NCBI RefSeq assembly: GCF_001592965.1
Contig: NZ_LRPC01000001.1
Location: 992,001-1,056,000, forward strand
Length of the DNA stretch: 64,000 nt
Direction of reading: 5' to 3'
Source of the DNA: Roseivirga spongicola
GTDB taxonomy: Bacteria; Bacteroidota; Bacteroidia; Cytophagales; Cyclobacteriaceae
Position numbers and translations under genes: made by a program. The notes below the pieces were generated by a model. It was not told the DNA's origin. It ran no database searches and was given only the letters and a program-made list of their open reading frames with translations. Below are positions 36,114 to 45,453 of this stretch, piece after piece. Each line of letters starts with the position of its first letter. Within the stretch, counting starts at the first letter, position 1.

Positions 36114-38958
36114 TTTTAGCCACTTCTTCTGGAGTTCCTTGTGCCACAATCTGACCGCCTTTGTCACCACCTTCAGGGCCAAGATCTATAATATGGTCGG
36201 CTACTTTGATGACATCTAGGTTGTGCTCAATGATCAGAACAGAATTGCCTTTGTCGACTAAGCGATTCAGTACGTCTAACAAATGCTGAATATCCTGAAA
36301 GTGGAGGCCGGTAGTAGGCTCATCCAGAATATAGAGTGTTTTACCCGTATCTTTCTTAGAAAGCTCAGTAGCCAGTTTTACCCTTTGGGCTTCTCCACCA
36401 GAAAGGGTAGTGGCATGCTGACCAAGTGAAATATAGCCTAAGCCAACATCATTCAAGGTCTTGATTTTCCTAACAATCTTTGGCTGATTTTCAAAGAATT
36501 CAACGGCTTGCTCCACCGTCATATCTAGTACGTCTGAGATAGACTTTCCTTTGAATCGAACCTCAAGTGTTTCGCGATTGTAACGCTTTCCCTTACAGGT
36601 TTCGCAAGGCACATGAACGTTCGGCAAAAAGTCCATTTCAATGAGCTTCATTCCAGCCCCTTCACAGGTTTCGCAGCGGCCACCTTTCACGTTGAAGGAG
36701 AATCGGCCGGCTTTATAGCCTCTAATTTTTGCTTCTGGCAACTCGGTGAATAAGGTTCTGATATCTGAGAATACACCAGTGTATGTAGCCGGGTTCGATC
36801 TTGGTGTACGTCCAATTGGTGACTGATCAACTTCAATCACCTTATCTATTTCCTTCAGCCCATCGATTTCATTGTAAGCCAATGGCGCTTTTCTAGACCT
36901 AAAGAAATGGTGGTTTAGAATAGGGAAAAGGGTGTCGTGAATCAAAGTAGACTTTCCACTTCCTGAAACTCCCGTAATGCACACCATTTTACCCAAAGGA
37001 ATTTCGAGTGTTACATTCTTCAGGTTGTTACCGCTTGCACCTTTCAAGGTTAAGCTATTTCCAGAACCTTTTCTTCTTTCTTTCGGAATCTCAATCTGCT
37101 TTTCTCCTTTCAGGTATTGAGCTGTGGTGCTTCCTTCTTCGAGGAAAGTTTTTGGCTCGCTGGCAGCTACAATATTTCCACCGTGTCTACCTGCTCCCGG
37201 TCCAATATCTACGATAAAGTCTGAAGCGAGCATCATATCTTTATCGTGCTCTACCACGATGATGGTATTACCAATATCTCGCAGGTTTTTCAGGGCACTT
37301 ATCAGCTTCACATTATCTCTCTGATGCAGGCCAATACTTGGCTCATCTATAATATAAAGCACTCCCACTAGCTGCGTACCAATTTGAGTAGCCAACCTAA
37401 TTCTTTGTGCTTCTCCACCAGAAAGCGTCCTCAAAGGTCTGTTTAGAGTGAGGTAATCGAGGCCAACATCTAGCAAAAAGCCAATTCGTTTTCTAATTTC
37501 CTTCAGAACTTCAGGGGCAATCTGATTCTGTTTGTCAGTTAGCCTTTCTTCCAAGCCAACGAACCATTGAGACAAACTCTCAATATCCATTTCTGCTAGT
37601 TGAGAAATGTTGGTATCGGCAATTAAGAAGTGAAGTGATTCTTTTTTCAACCTTGCTCCATCACAGGTAGGGCAAGTTTTTACGGTCATGAAGTCGGAAA
37701 TCCACTGGCGAGTTTTCTCCGTTCCTTCTTCCATCTGCTTCTCTAGGAATTTGATGATTCCTTCGAACTTGGTGTTCCAGCTGGTTCCTGGGTATTTCTT
37801 TGAACTGACAGCCACGGGAACATCATCTCCATAGAGAAGAGTGTCTAAAACTCCATCTGGTAAGTCCTTGATAGGAGTAGTTAAATTGGCCTTGTTCTTT
37901 TTTAGAATCGCTTCTAGTTTCTTGAAAATCCAGATGTCACGATAATCTCCAAGAGGGGCAATACCTCCTCTGCTTATGCTCAAATTCGGATCTGGAATTA
38001 CACTCTCTTTGCTTATTTCTTCAATTTGACCGAGTCCGTTACAGGTCTGGCAAGCACCGTATGGCGAGTTGAAAGAGAAGTTATTCGGAGCAGGTTCATC
38101 GTATGAAAGACCAGTTTCTGGGTCCATCAAAAACTTAGAGAAATGGTGAATTTGGTTGTCTTCATCACGAACCATCATTACCCCATTACCGTGATTCATT
38201 GCAGTTTTAATACTTTGAGCAATTCGGAATCTATCGTTTGGATCTGCAATAATCCGATCGATTACGATTTCAATGTCGTGAGTTTTGTAACGGTCTACCT
38301 GCATTTTAGGCACCATTTCCATCACTACTCCATCTACTCGAACCTTAGTAAAGCCCATTTTACGAATCTGCACAAAGAGTTCGCGGTAATGCCCTTTTCT
38401 ACCTTTCACCACAGGGGCTAGAATGATGAGTTTCTTCCCTTCGAAATTCTTAATCAGGTGATCTATAATCTGATCTTCCGATTGGCGAATCATTGGTTTG
38501 CCACTCAGGTAGGAGTAGGCAATTCCTGCTCGTGCGTACAAGAGTCTGAGGAAATCGTAAATCTCGGTTAGTGTACCGACAGTAGACCTTGGGTTTCTGG
38601 AGGTAGTTTTTTGCTCAATGGAAATTACCGGGCTGAGGCCGTTAATTTTGTCTACATCGGGACGCTCCATATCGCCAATAAAAGAGCGGGCGTAAGCCGA
38701 GAAACTCTCCATGTACCTGCGCTGCCCTTCAGCATAGATGGTATCGAAAGCCAATGATGATTTTCCTGAACCTGAAATACCGGTGATGACTACCAGTTTG
38801 TTTCTAGGAATGGTAACATCGATGTTTTTAAGATTGTGCTCACGAGCCCCAAAAACTTCAATGTTTTCATGCCCTGAAATATCTACAGGAGCAGGTTCTA
38901 TATTCACATTTTCTTTGAATTTTTCCATCAGATCTGGCTGCAAACGCAGAATCGACAA
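36052..38958 (-). CDS. uvrA: Excinuclease ABC subunit A
   Basis: 968 residues. Two ABC ATPase modules: Walker [15 protein letters not shown] (~58) and [14 protein letters not shown] (~660), signature motifs [12 protein letters not shown] and [12 protein letters not shown], and zinc-binding CQTCNGLG and [16 protein letters not shown] pairs. UvrA recognises DNA damage and loads UvrB in nucleotide excision repair. The start used is [14 protein letters not shown]; the internal Met at 38928 is also possible. The C-terminal six residues derive from a dispersed repeat and are unlikely to be conserved. Confidence 0.97.
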   Translation of the reverse strand: MSILRLQPDLMEKFKENVNIEPAPVDISGHENIEVFGAREHNLKNIDVTIPRNKLVVITGISGSGKSSLAFDTIYAEGQRRYMESFSAYARSFIGDMERPDVDKINGLSPVISIEQKTTSRNPRSTVGTLTEIYDFLRLLYARAGIAYSYLSGKPMIRQSEDQIIDHLIKNFEGKKLIILAPVVKGRKGHYRELFVQIRKMGFTKVRVDGVVMEMVPKMQVDRYKTHDIEIVIDRIIADPNDRFRIAQSIKTAMNHGNGVMMVRDEDNQIHHFSKFLMDPETGLSYDEPAPNNFSFNSPYGACQTCNGLGQIEEISKESVIPDPNLSISRGGIAPLGDYRDIWIFKKLEAILKKNKANLTTPIKDLPDGVLDTLLYGDDVPVAVSSKKYPGTSWNTKFEGIIKFLEKQMEEGTEKTRQWISDFMTVKTCPTCDGARLKKESLHFLIADTNISQLAEMDIESLSQWFVGLEERLTDKQNQIAPEVLKEIRKRIGFLLDVGLDYLTLNRPLRTLSGGEAQRIRLATQIGTQLVGVLYIIDEPSIGLHQRDNVKLISALKNLRDIGNTIIVVEHDKDMMLASDFIVDIGPGAGRHGGNIVAASEPKTFLEEGSTTAQYLKGEKQIEIPKERRKGSGNSLTLKGASGNNLKNVTLEIPLGKMVCITGVSGSGKSTLIHDTLFPILNHHFFRSRKAPLAYNEIDGLKEIDKVIEVDQSPIGRTPRSNPATYTGVFSDIRTLFTELPEAKIRGYKAGRFSFNVKGGRCETCEGAGMKLIEMDFLPNVHVPCETCKGKRYNRETLEVRFKGKSISDVLDMTVEQAVEFFENQPKIVRKIKTLNDVGLGYISLGQHATTLSGGEAQRVKLATELSKKDTGKTLYILDEPTTGLHFQDIQHLLDVLNRLVDKGNSVLIIEHNLDVIKVADHIIDLGPEGGDKGGQIVAQGTPEEVAKSKKSYTAKFLKDELTSPNPS

Positions 38959-39066
38959 AGGTCAGGATTTCACAACGCAAATACAACTGAGGGTGAATGA
39001 TTAAAGTTTCGGGTTTTGGTTAATTAGGGAAACTGGTGAATTGGGGAAATGGGCAATTAGGAAAAT
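38959..39066. other. Region upstream of uvrA
   Basis: No gene is seen. On the minus strand GTATTTGCG at about 38975-38983 is a weak candidate for the uvrA promoter element. Short AATTAGGGAAA-type repeats occur between 39020 and 39066. Confidence 0.3.
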
Positions 39067-39624
39067 GGGCAGATCCTTCGGCAAGCTCAGGATGGAAAGG
39101 TGCAGTGCTCTACCTTTGACAAACTTGAGTAAGCTATTGCTTTAAAGTCAATTGCTGTGGAGGTTTTGGAGATATAAGTTTGTCAAAGGTTCTTCAGCAT
39201 CACCATCAGTGTCTCTCGTGAGGACACTGATGATTATTTGTTCTTAGCTCATTGGGGCATACTTTTTATTGGGCAGATCCTTCGGCAAGCTCAGGATGGG
39301 AAGGTGCAGTGTCTACCTTTGACAAACTTGAGTAAGCTATTGCTTTAAAGTCAATTGCTGTGGAGGTTTTGGAGATATAAGTTTGTCAAAGGTTCTTCTA
39401 CATCACCATCAGTGTCTCTCTTAGAGGACGCTGATGATTAGTTGTTTTCAGAGTTTTGGATGATCCTTTCTGTTGGGCTGATCCTTCGGCAAGCTCAGGA
39501 TGGGAAAGTAGTTGGACTGTCACTCGGTATTAACCTTTGACAAACCTTAACCCAGAGGCTCATCATTTTTTCGACTTGAGCCATTCCTAAGAATTTCAAG
39601 TTTTTCAAAGGTTGGTTGTGGTGA
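39067..39624. repeat. Three tandem 204-bp structured repeat units
   Basis: Units begin with GGGC at 39067, 39271 and 39475, a constant 204-bp period. Units 1 and 2 are nearly identical; unit 3 is diverged after ~30 bp. Each unit starts with the GATCCTTCG/CTCAGGATG palindrome. Units 1 and 2 contain a perfect 15-bp inverted repeat (39112-39126 and 39176-39190 in unit 1). They also carry a second hairpin (ATCAGTGTC 39205-39213, GACACTGAT 39223-39231). There is no reading frame. Origin as a non-autonomous mobile repeat or a structured RNA cannot be decided. Confidence 0.75.
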
Positions 39625-39636
39625 TTGCTCAAGGTT

Positions 39637-40632
39637 TTATTTCCCCGCCACTAAGAAACTACCCATAATCGCTTTGTGGTCAGAAGTGATTCTAACTGCA
39701 TCGAGTGAGTCGCAGCCAATTCCTTTGGAGTGGAGGATGTAGTCTATCGGAATTTGCGCAATAAATGGATTCCAAGTCGGGTAGGTTGGAGTCAGCTTTT
39801 TACGGCTATCCGTGAGCTTTGTAGAAGACTGAAAATGTAGCATTCTATTGTCCCAAGGCACGGTGTTAAAGTCGCCTAAGACTAAAAATTCCCCAGGTTG
39901 ATTATTGACGTATTCTTCTGCCCACTTGAGGTGCTGATTTCTGTTGTTCCACTTACTTCTGGTTGTTGGTGACTTGGTGTGCAAAGCCAAGAAGTTAACG
40001 GCTTCATTTCCCACCAAGATTTTACCCGTAATGTTGGCTGTTTCATCTAAATGAACTTCTTCAACCTCTTGGAAAGGATATTTGCTGAACACCGCAATGC
40101 CTTGGCCTTGGTTTTCGTGTTCAACAACTTTGTAAAATGGATAGTCAGCACTAAGGCCACCAACAAGAGATTCTGCCCATTGATGACTAACCTCTTGAAA
40201 GGAGACAAAATCTGGGTCTAGATTCAATACGCTATTGATGGTTTCGTCATACTTATCATTAATAGAAAGTACGTTGAATTGAAGTACTTTGAGTGATTCT
40301 TCCCCCTGATCTATTCTATAAGTCTTGCTGATTGGCCCACTGATTTTTACCAGAAGGAGAAAGTAGATTACAAAATTGACACCCGCTAATCGGTAATGGT
40401 GCTTTACGATCCAGAAAACACTCAGCGCTCCATACACTAACATTGCCTGAAACAAAAAAGACTGTAACAGGGTGAGTTTAAATGTATAGCTAGGGATAAG
40501 TAGAAGTATGGCAGGGACTAATAGAAAGGCGGCTAATAGCCTCTCTAGGTTCTTTTTCTGCCTAAACCAACAATAGATTCTTACTAACACTAAGCTAAAT
40601 TTTAGTAGAAACTTAAGCTTCTGTTGCTGCAT
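39637..40632 (-). CDS. Endonuclease/exonuclease/phosphatase (EEP) family membrane protein
   Basis: 331 residues. Three N-terminal membrane helices (~25-100) anchor an EEP domain: FVSFQEVSHQW (metal-binding Glu), FLALHTKSP, FLVLGDFNTVPWD (catalytic Asp/Asn) and SDHKAIMGSF (Asp-His). The membrane anchor suggests action on an extracytoplasmic phosphodiester or a lipid phosphate rather than chromosomal DNA. It overlaps the 3' end of creD by 20 bp and is its operon partner. Confidence 0.88.
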   Translation of the reverse strand: MQQQKLKFLLKFSLVLVRIYCWFRQKKNLERLLAAFLLVPAILLLIPSYTFKLTLLQSFLFQAMLVYGALSVFWIVKHHYRLAGVNFVIYFLLLVKISGPISKTYRIDQGEESLKVLQFNVLSINDKYDETINSVLNLDPDFVSFQEVSHQWAESLVGGLSADYPFYKVVEHENQGQGIAVFSKYPFQEVEEVHLDETANITGKILVGNEAVNFLALHTKSPTTRSKWNNRNQHLKWAEEYVNNQPGEFLVLGDFNTVPWDNRMLHFQSSTKLTDSRKKLTPTYPTWNPFIAQIPIDYILHSKGIGCDSLDAVRITSDHKAIMGSFLVAGK

Positions 40633-42031
40633 GGTTCAACCCTCCTTTAGCTTTAATATTATACCAATCTATATTTCTTGAAAGATACATGCATATGCCT
40701 AGTACAATTAGTAGGCCAACGCTCCCGAAAAGCAACGCGTAATCTTCTAATTTCAGCACAACGAATACAAAGGTGTAAATGATGCTGAAGAACATGAATA
40801 AAATACCTGCTAGCTTTTTGCTCTTCAGAATAGACATGGAGTACAGCGAAATCATGGCAATGATTACCAGGGATGAAATCCAGTAGGCCGCACTAAAATT
40901 GAGGTGTTCTGAAATAGATAAAAGTAGGGTATAGAATATGGTTAGTGTGAGCCCGACCAATATGTAATGGATTGGGTGAATTCTCTTTTTGTTAAGAATT
41001 TCAATAAAGAAAAACGTGATAAAGGTGAGGAAGAGAATCAGCACTGCATATTTGGCCGAACGAGTGTTTTGCTGATAGTTATCTACTGGTTGAAAAAGCT
41101 TAACACCAAACTCAGAATCTGCAATTCTATGTTCACTGCCCACCCATTGCTGAGGGTAATTTCTATTTAGGTCGAAAATAGACCATTCTGCACTGAATCC
41201 GCTTTCGGTTACTTCATGGTTATCCGGTAAAAACTGACCTTCAAAACTCGGGTGAGGCCAAGGGGAATTGAGCTTAGCTATGGTACTTTTTCCAATTGGG
41301 TTGAACTTCAGCGATTGAGTACCATGAAGACTGAGTTGGGTTGAAAAGCTGGCAGACTTAAGTTCTTCTGACCAATCAATATTTGCTGAAACGCCACTTT
41401 GATATTCGGCTCTTCTCGATGTTGAGTATTGGTTTTCATTTGCGTGAGCAAGTTGAAGAGCAAACTTCTTTGGAATGCCAGACTCCATCAAATACGGTTT
41501 ATCATTGATCTGAATTTCGATCTTGTTCTGTATGCCTCGCATGTCTGGAATGCCAATGCTTATGGTGGCCATATCCCATAAAATAATATCGTCTTCCTTA
41601 ATGAGCTTGCTGAAATCTGGCTGAGAAAATGTCCCTTCAAGTTGAAGTTGGGTTTCATACAGTGCTACTTCATATATTCCTCTTTTTCTCGACTTTGGGT
41701 TGATGTCACCCACCACCTTAAGCTTTTCCGGCAAAAAGTGAGCGTATTTGATGGTGCTGATCTCCTTACCATCGTCTAACACTAGAATAGCCTCGAAAGG
41801 AATGGTAAGAATTGGACCAGTGATTTGTTGAGGTGAAGCCCAACTGCTGGAAATCTCTCGAATAGCCTCTTCTTGCCTGAATTCTCTCTCCGATATCAAC
41901 GATTTAATCATGCTATTAGGAATGAGTAGGATAGCTATAAGAAAGCCGATTGAGAGTAATTTTATACTGACCGAATTTTTGATGGAGTAGTTGATCTTAT
42001 CAAATACTGTACTGTTTGTGTTGTTTTCCAT
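40613..42031 (-). CDS. creD: CreD-family inner membrane protein
   Basis: 472 residues. An N-terminal membrane helix, the conserved block SSWASPQQITGPILTIPFE, a large periplasmic region and five or six C-terminal helices match the CreD family, named for colicin E2 tolerance in E. coli and of unclear biochemical role. The promoter region contains a TACTTTG-N5-CAAAGTA palindrome that also stands before the gene pair carrying the winged-helix regulator, so it is probably controlled by that regulator. Confidence 0.92.
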   Translation of the reverse strand: MENNTNSTVFDKINYSIKNSVSIKLLSIGFLIAILLIPNSMIKSLISEREFRQEEAIREISSSWASPQQITGPILTIPFEAILVLDDGKEISTIKYAHFLPEKLKVVGDINPKSRKRGIYEVALYETQLQLEGTFSQPDFSKLIKEDDIILWDMATISIGIPDMRGIQNKIEIQINDKPYLMESGIPKKFALQLAHANENQYSTSRRAEYQSGVSANIDWSEELKSASFSTQLSLHGTQSLKFNPIGKSTIAKLNSPWPHPSFEGQFLPDNHEVTESGFSAEWSIFDLNRNYPQQWVGSEHRIADSEFGVKLFQPVDNYQQNTRSAKYAVLILFLTFITFFFIEILNKKRIHPIHYILVGLTLTIFYTLLLSISEHLNFSAAYWISSLVIIAMISLYSMSILKSKKLAGILFMFFSIIYTFVFVVLKLEDYALLFGSVGLLIVLGICMYLSRNIDWYNIKAKGGLNHAATEA

Positions 42032-42047
42032 TTTGTTGTTTTAAAAG

Positions 42048-42066
42048 TACTTTGAGTTACAAAGTA
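42048..42066. promoter_or_regulatory. Palindromic operator upstream of creD
   Basis: TACTTTG-AGTTA-CAAAGTA, a perfect 7-bp inverted repeat 16 bp before the creD ATG. The same arms with a different centre lie at 43002-43020. It is probably bound by the adjacent winged-helix protein. Confidence 0.65.
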
Positions 42067-42081
42067 TAAGCGTAAATTTTT

Positions 42082-42375
42082 TTACTGTGTGTTCTTTATC
42101 AATTGTTCCAAGGCGTCTATATGTGCTTTGAATGACTGTTTTCCTGTTTTTGTGACCATATATTGTGTGTTTGGTTTTCTTCCAACGAAGGTTTTAGACA
42201 CTTCGATATACTCTTCTTTCTCCAAAGCTTTTAAGTGGCTAGCCAAATTGCCATCGGTCAGGTTCAACAGCTCCTTAAGTCTGTTAAAGTCCAACGATTC
42301 ATTGGCCATCAATGCCGACATGATCCCTAGCCGGACCCTGCTTTCAAAAGCTTTATTCAGATTGTGGATATCCAC
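42082..42375 (-). CDS. Winged-helix transcriptional regulator
   Basis: 97 residues, a single winged helix-turn-helix domain (RVRLGIMSALMANESLDFNRLKELLNLTDGNLASHLKALEKEEYIEVSKTFVGRKPNTQYMVT, ~13-75) of the ArsR/MarR-like HTH_27 type with a short dimerisation helix. It begins immediately after the stop of the membrane-protein gene (no gap) and lies upstream of creD. Palindromic sites flank it on both sides, consistent with autoregulation and control of creD. Confidence 0.88.
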   Translation of the reverse strand: MDIHNLNKAFESRVRLGIMSALMANESLDFNRLKELLNLTDGNLASHLKALEKEEYIEVSKTFVGRKPNTQYMVTKTGKQSFKAHIDALEQLIKNTQ

Positions 42376-42993
42376 TTATTTCTCGTATTTAAAGTACATC
42401 ATGGCTCCGTAAATGATGTGCAGTACACCGAAGCCTATGGCCCAAATTAGTAAGCCATAGCCAATAACGGCCGAAGCAACCAAGCCCAAAACTACTTCAG
42501 AAATACCAAGAAATCTCACATCGCGATAAGTATAATAGCTAGCATTAATTAAACCGAGGCCATAAAAGATCAAAGTAGTGGGAGCAATAAGGCCAATAAG
42601 GCCTTGGTAATAAAAGATAACGACTAATATTCCTCCTGTTGCAAGTGGAATCAAAAGATTAATTAATAGTCGCTGAGCTGTTTTATCCCAAGTTTTGACT
42701 CCCTGTTTTTTGGCTTTTTGTCTTGTCAGGTATACACCCGTAATAATGGCTAACAAGAGAACTGCCGCGGCATCTAGCATCAACCAAGTCAGGTTTCCTC
42801 TCACATCTCTCACAATTAGTTGGTCGTAAACCAGCGTTTCGCTAGTATAGGCCAACTTCCAGGCAACGTAGGCACCAATGAGCGCATAAATTCCTGCCAT
42901 TACTCCAGAAAGGCCACTGAGAGAAATAAAGCGTGAAGACTTCTCCATCATCTGGCGAATCTCCGCTATATCCTGAATGTATTTATCTGACAT
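42376..42993 (-). CDS. Hypothetical polytopic membrane protein
   Basis: 205 residues with about six membrane helices and short loops; no family is recognised with confidence. It is the first gene of the operon with the winged-helix regulator, an association seen in other Bacteroidota creD loci. It may be the sensor or modulator for that regulator, but this is inference. The operator palindrome lies 8 bp before its ATG. Confidence 0.65.
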   Translation of the reverse strand: MSDKYIQDIAEIRQMMEKSSRFISLSGLSGVMAGIYALIGAYVAWKLAYTSETLVYDQLIVRDVRGNLTWLMLDAAAVLLLAIITGVYLTRQKAKKQGVKTWDKTAQRLLINLLIPLATGGILVVIFYYQGLIGLIAPTTLIFYGLGLINASYYTYRDVRFLGISEVVLGLVASAVIGYGLLIWAIGFGVLHIIYGAMMYFKYEK

Positions 42994-43001
42994 ATCAAAA
43001 G

Positions 43002-43020
43002 TACTTTGAGATTCAAAGTA
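43002..43020. promoter_or_regulatory. Second palindromic operator, between divergent genes
   Basis: TACTTTG-AGATT-CAAAGTA. It lies 8 bp upstream of the membrane-protein/regulator operon and 57 bp upstream of the divergent ECF sigma gene. On the minus strand TACTTTTG (43003-42996) overlaps it and could be the -7 element it blocks. Confidence 0.65.
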
Positions 43021-43066
43021 AATGAATCGCTATAAGTTTTCCAATATTCATTCAGCAATTTTCTTC

Positions 43067-43074
43067 TACTTTGC
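43067..43074 (+). promoter_or_regulatory. Possible -7 promoter element of the ECF sigma gene
   Basis: TACTTTGC ends 3 nt before the ATG at 43078. It is close to TAnnTTTG with a shorter spacer and would imply a nearly leaderless transcript. Confidence 0.3.
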
Positions 43075-43077
43075 AGC

Positions 43078-43659
43078 ATGTCTAACCAGCAAGATGTAGC
43101 ACTACAACAGCGCCTCTCTAGGGGAGATGAAACCGCTTTTCAAGAAACTTTTGAGCTGTATTTTAAGGTGTTGGTACTTTTTGCTACCAAGTTTTCTTTG
43201 GACAAAGAGGCGGCTGAAGATCTGGTTCAAGATGTTTTTGTAAAGCTCTATGAGCAGAGAGATCGCTTACAATTCCATAGTTCGCTAAAAGCTTTCTTGT
43301 ATCAATCTGTGCGGAATAGATGTATCGATCTTATCCGATCTACTAAGACACGCGAAAAACATCATGTGGAAATTAAGGCCGATACTGATGTGGAGGGGCT
43401 CAATAGTGAAGAGCTTATGCTTCAGTCTGAATTACAAGAAAAAATTTACTACAGCATTAAGCAACTGCCGGAACAATGCCAGCTTATTTTCAAGATGAAT
43501 CGGTTCGAAGGCAAAAAGAATCAAGAGATTGCCGATGAGCTGAATATTTCTAAACGCACCGTAGAAACACAAATCAGTAAAGCACTAAAGCGACTGAGAG
43601 AAGATATTTATCCGTATTTGAAGGCGGTATTGTTGGCGGTTTCCTTTTGGATTAGCTGA
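43078..43659 (+). CDS. FecI-like ECF sigma factor
   Basis: 193 residues. Region 2 (~20-85: FELYFKVLVLFATKFSLDKEAAEDLVQDVFVKLYE) and region 4 (~130-180: LPEQCQLIFKMNRFEGKKNQEIADELNISKRTVETQISKAL) are complete, of the Bacteroidota RNA polymerase sigma-70 family 1 type. It is followed 67 bp later by a FecR-type anti-sigma gene. It differs from the ECF factor at 5764-6303 in family and in partner. Confidence 0.94.
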   Translation: MSNQQDVALQQRLSRGDETAFQETFELYFKVLVLFATKFSLDKEAAEDLVQDVFVKLYEQRDRLQFHSSLKAFLYQSVRNRCIDLIRSTKTREKHHVEIKADTDVEGLNSEELMLQSELQEKIYYSIKQLPEQCQLIFKMNRFEGKKNQEIADELNISKRTVETQISKALKRLREDIYPYLKAVLLAVSFWIS

Positions 43660-43679
43660 CTCGAAAAAAAAATTTACTT

Positions 43680-43714
43680 ACCCGTACGTGTGAATTTTGA
43701 TTCACTCGTCATAT
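43680..43714 (+). promoter_or_regulatory. Possible ECF-type promoter before fecR
   Basis: After an A-rich tract, ACCCGTA (43680-43686) and CGTCATAT (43707-43714) resemble the block layout seen before Bacteroidota fecR genes. It lies 12 bp before the FecR ATG. Confidence 0.35.
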
Positions 43715-43726
43715 CCATGAAAAGCA

Positions 43727-44692
43727 ATGAAAAACCCGAACGACATATCGAATGAATTGATGCTGAAGTTCCTTTCAGATACGGCCACAGCCGAGGAAAG
43801 AGAGGCTATGGAAGCATGGATGGCCGATTCGGAAGAAAATGCGAAATACATTGAACAGCTCAAGTCGCTTTGGTCCAATGCAGAGTCGTTTTCACTATTA
43901 GACAGCATAGACTTAGACCAAAACTGGCAAGGAGTTCAGTCTAAAGTGAATCAGCAGAAGGCTGGTAATTCTAAAATATTCTGGCGAATTGCCGCTGCGG
44001 TGGTATTCATAGTTTCGGCTAGCTTTTTAGCGAAAAGCTTACTCTACAGTCCGCCTGAGCAATTGAGCATTACAGCACAAGAGCAGTCTGATTTTACGCT
44101 GCCAGATGGTTCTGTAGTAACTCTCAAAAAAGGTGCTACCCTCAAATACCCAGAAGAATTTGAAGACGAAAGAAGGGTTACGTTTGAAGGAGAGGCATTT
44201 TTTGATGTGGTGAGTAATCCGCAGAAGCCATTTATTATTAATGCTGACGATACTGAAACCGTGGTTTTGGGAACCTCATTCAACTTAAAAACAGCTACTT
44301 CCCATACTGGTTTTGAACTGGTTTTGGTGGAGGGAAAGGTTAGTTTTTCTACTCCAAACGAGAAAGTGGTGCTTACGCCTGGTCAGCGTGTAGCATTGGG
44401 CCCGAATGGGCTGTTGGAAAAAACTGAGAACACAAATAGAAACTTTCAGGCATGGCAAACAGGCACTTTGGTTTTTGAAAACGCCAAAATGAGCGATGTC
44501 TTTCAAGATATAGGCAATGCATATAATGTTCGATTCGAAATGGAAAATGCAGCATTTGCTAGCTGTACATTGACGGCTCGATACGATCAGGAAGATTTGG
44601 ATAGCATATTAAACACTTTAGAAATACTTTTTAATACATCATTTAATAAACAGCAAGAGACCATTTTGGTCAGTGGCGGCTCTTGCAACTAA
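43727..44692 (+). CDS. FecR-family anti-sigma factor
   Basis: 321 residues. Cytoplasmic N-terminal sigma-binding region (~1-80), one membrane helix (~87-105, IAAAVVFIVSASFLAKSLL), the FecR domain (FTLPDGSVVTLKKGATLKYPEEF ... RRVTFEGEAFFDV, ~120-215) and a C-terminal DUF4974-type domain (FENAKMSDVFQDIGNAYNVRFE). It normally receives a signal from the STN-type domain of an outer-membrane TonB receptor. Here the downstream STN-bearing protein has a small barrel-like C-terminus instead. Confidence 0.93.
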   Translation: MKNPNDISNELMLKFLSDTATAEEREAMEAWMADSEENAKYIEQLKSLWSNAESFSLLDSIDLDQNWQGVQSKVNQQKAGNSKIFWRIAAAVVFIVSASFLAKSLLYSPPEQLSITAQEQSDFTLPDGSVVTLKKGATLKYPEEFEDERRVTFEGEAFFDVVSNPQKPFIINADDTETVVLGTSFNLKTATSHTGFELVLVEGKVSFSTPNEKVVLTPGQRVALGPNGLLEKTENTNRNFQAWQTGTLVFENAKMSDVFQDIGNAYNVRFEMENAAFASCTLTARYDQEDLDSILNTLEILFNTSFNKQQETILVSGGSCN

Positions 44693-44713
44693 GAACTTAC
44701 AACTCGAAATATC

Positions 44714-45355
44714 ATGAACAACAAATTATTCAAAGCCATTTTGATGGTGGCAGTGTTTTTCGCAGCGATTAACCTGCAAGCCCAAGAAGACGAACCTATG
44801 AGAACGCTGTTTAATAACGGAGGAATTCGTTCGAACGGAGGCTATGGGGGAGTGCATGTAGGGTATACTCAGATAGGAGGGGCCGATGCTCTTACTATTG
44901 GAGGTCAAGGTGCTTGGCTCATTAATCATCAGTTTGGAATCGGACTTTCAGGAACTGGCTTCATGACCGAAAGAATTGATGATGCCACACTTGGTTCTAG
45001 ATACATTACCACAGGTGGCTATGGCGGATTAATGTTAGAGTTTATTGCCATGCCGAAAAGTCCAATCCACTTGAGTTTTCCTGTTACTATTGGAGCTGGA
45101 GGCGTTAGCTACGTTCGTTCTAATCGCGACTTTGAGTTTTACGAGTCGGAAGATTCACATGCCTTTTTTGTGGTAGAACCTGGGGTAGATGTAGAGTTCA
45201 ACCTCCTGCCTTTTGTACGCTTTGGCGTAGGAGTGAAATATAGAGTTACATCAGATATGGAAATGACTTATATAGACTCTGGCAATAGAATCTTAGACCG
45301 AGATGCACTTACAGGATTCAGCACAGCACTCACTCTGAAATTTGGAAAATTTTAA
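44714..45355 (+). CDS. Outer-membrane beta-barrel-like protein
   Basis: 213 residues with a signal peptide (MNNKLFKAILMVAVFFAAINLQAQ). The rest is glycine- and aromatic-rich alternating beta strands (GGYGGVHVGYTQIGG ... GGYGGLMLEFIAMPKSPIHLSFPVTIGAGGVSYV) ending in LTLKFGKF, a barrel-type C-terminal phenylalanine. It is paralogous to the C-terminal half of the protein at 45454-46749. It lies 21 bp after fecR in the same operon. Function is unknown. Confidence 0.75.
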   Translation: MNNKLFKAILMVAVFFAAINLQAQEDEPMRTLFNNGGIRSNGGYGGVHVGYTQIGGADALTIGGQGAWLINHQFGIGLSGTGFMTERIDDATLGSRYITTGGYGGLMLEFIAMPKSPIHLSFPVTIGAGGVSYVRSNRDFEFYESEDSHAFFVVEPGVDVEFNLLPFVRFGVGVKYRVTSDMEMTYIDSGNRILDRDALTGFSTALTLKFGKF

Positions 45356-45386
45356 AAACTTAAGCTAAAACTGACCATTTGTTAAC

Positions 45387-45437
45387 GAGCCTGTAATTTC
45401 ACTTTCAGTGTTTTACAGGCTCAAATACTTACTTTTG
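45387..45437 (+). promoter_or_regulatory. Hairpin and -7 element before the STN-barrel gene
   Basis: A perfect 10-bp stem (GAGCCTGTAA 45387-45396, TTACAGGCTC 45413-45422) lacks a T tail on the plus strand. It is followed by TACTTTTG at 45430-45437, an exact TAnnTTTG match 16 bp before the ATG. This may be an attenuating hairpin plus an internal promoter. Confidence 0.45.
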
Positions 45438-45453
45438 TAGTACCTAATTGAAG

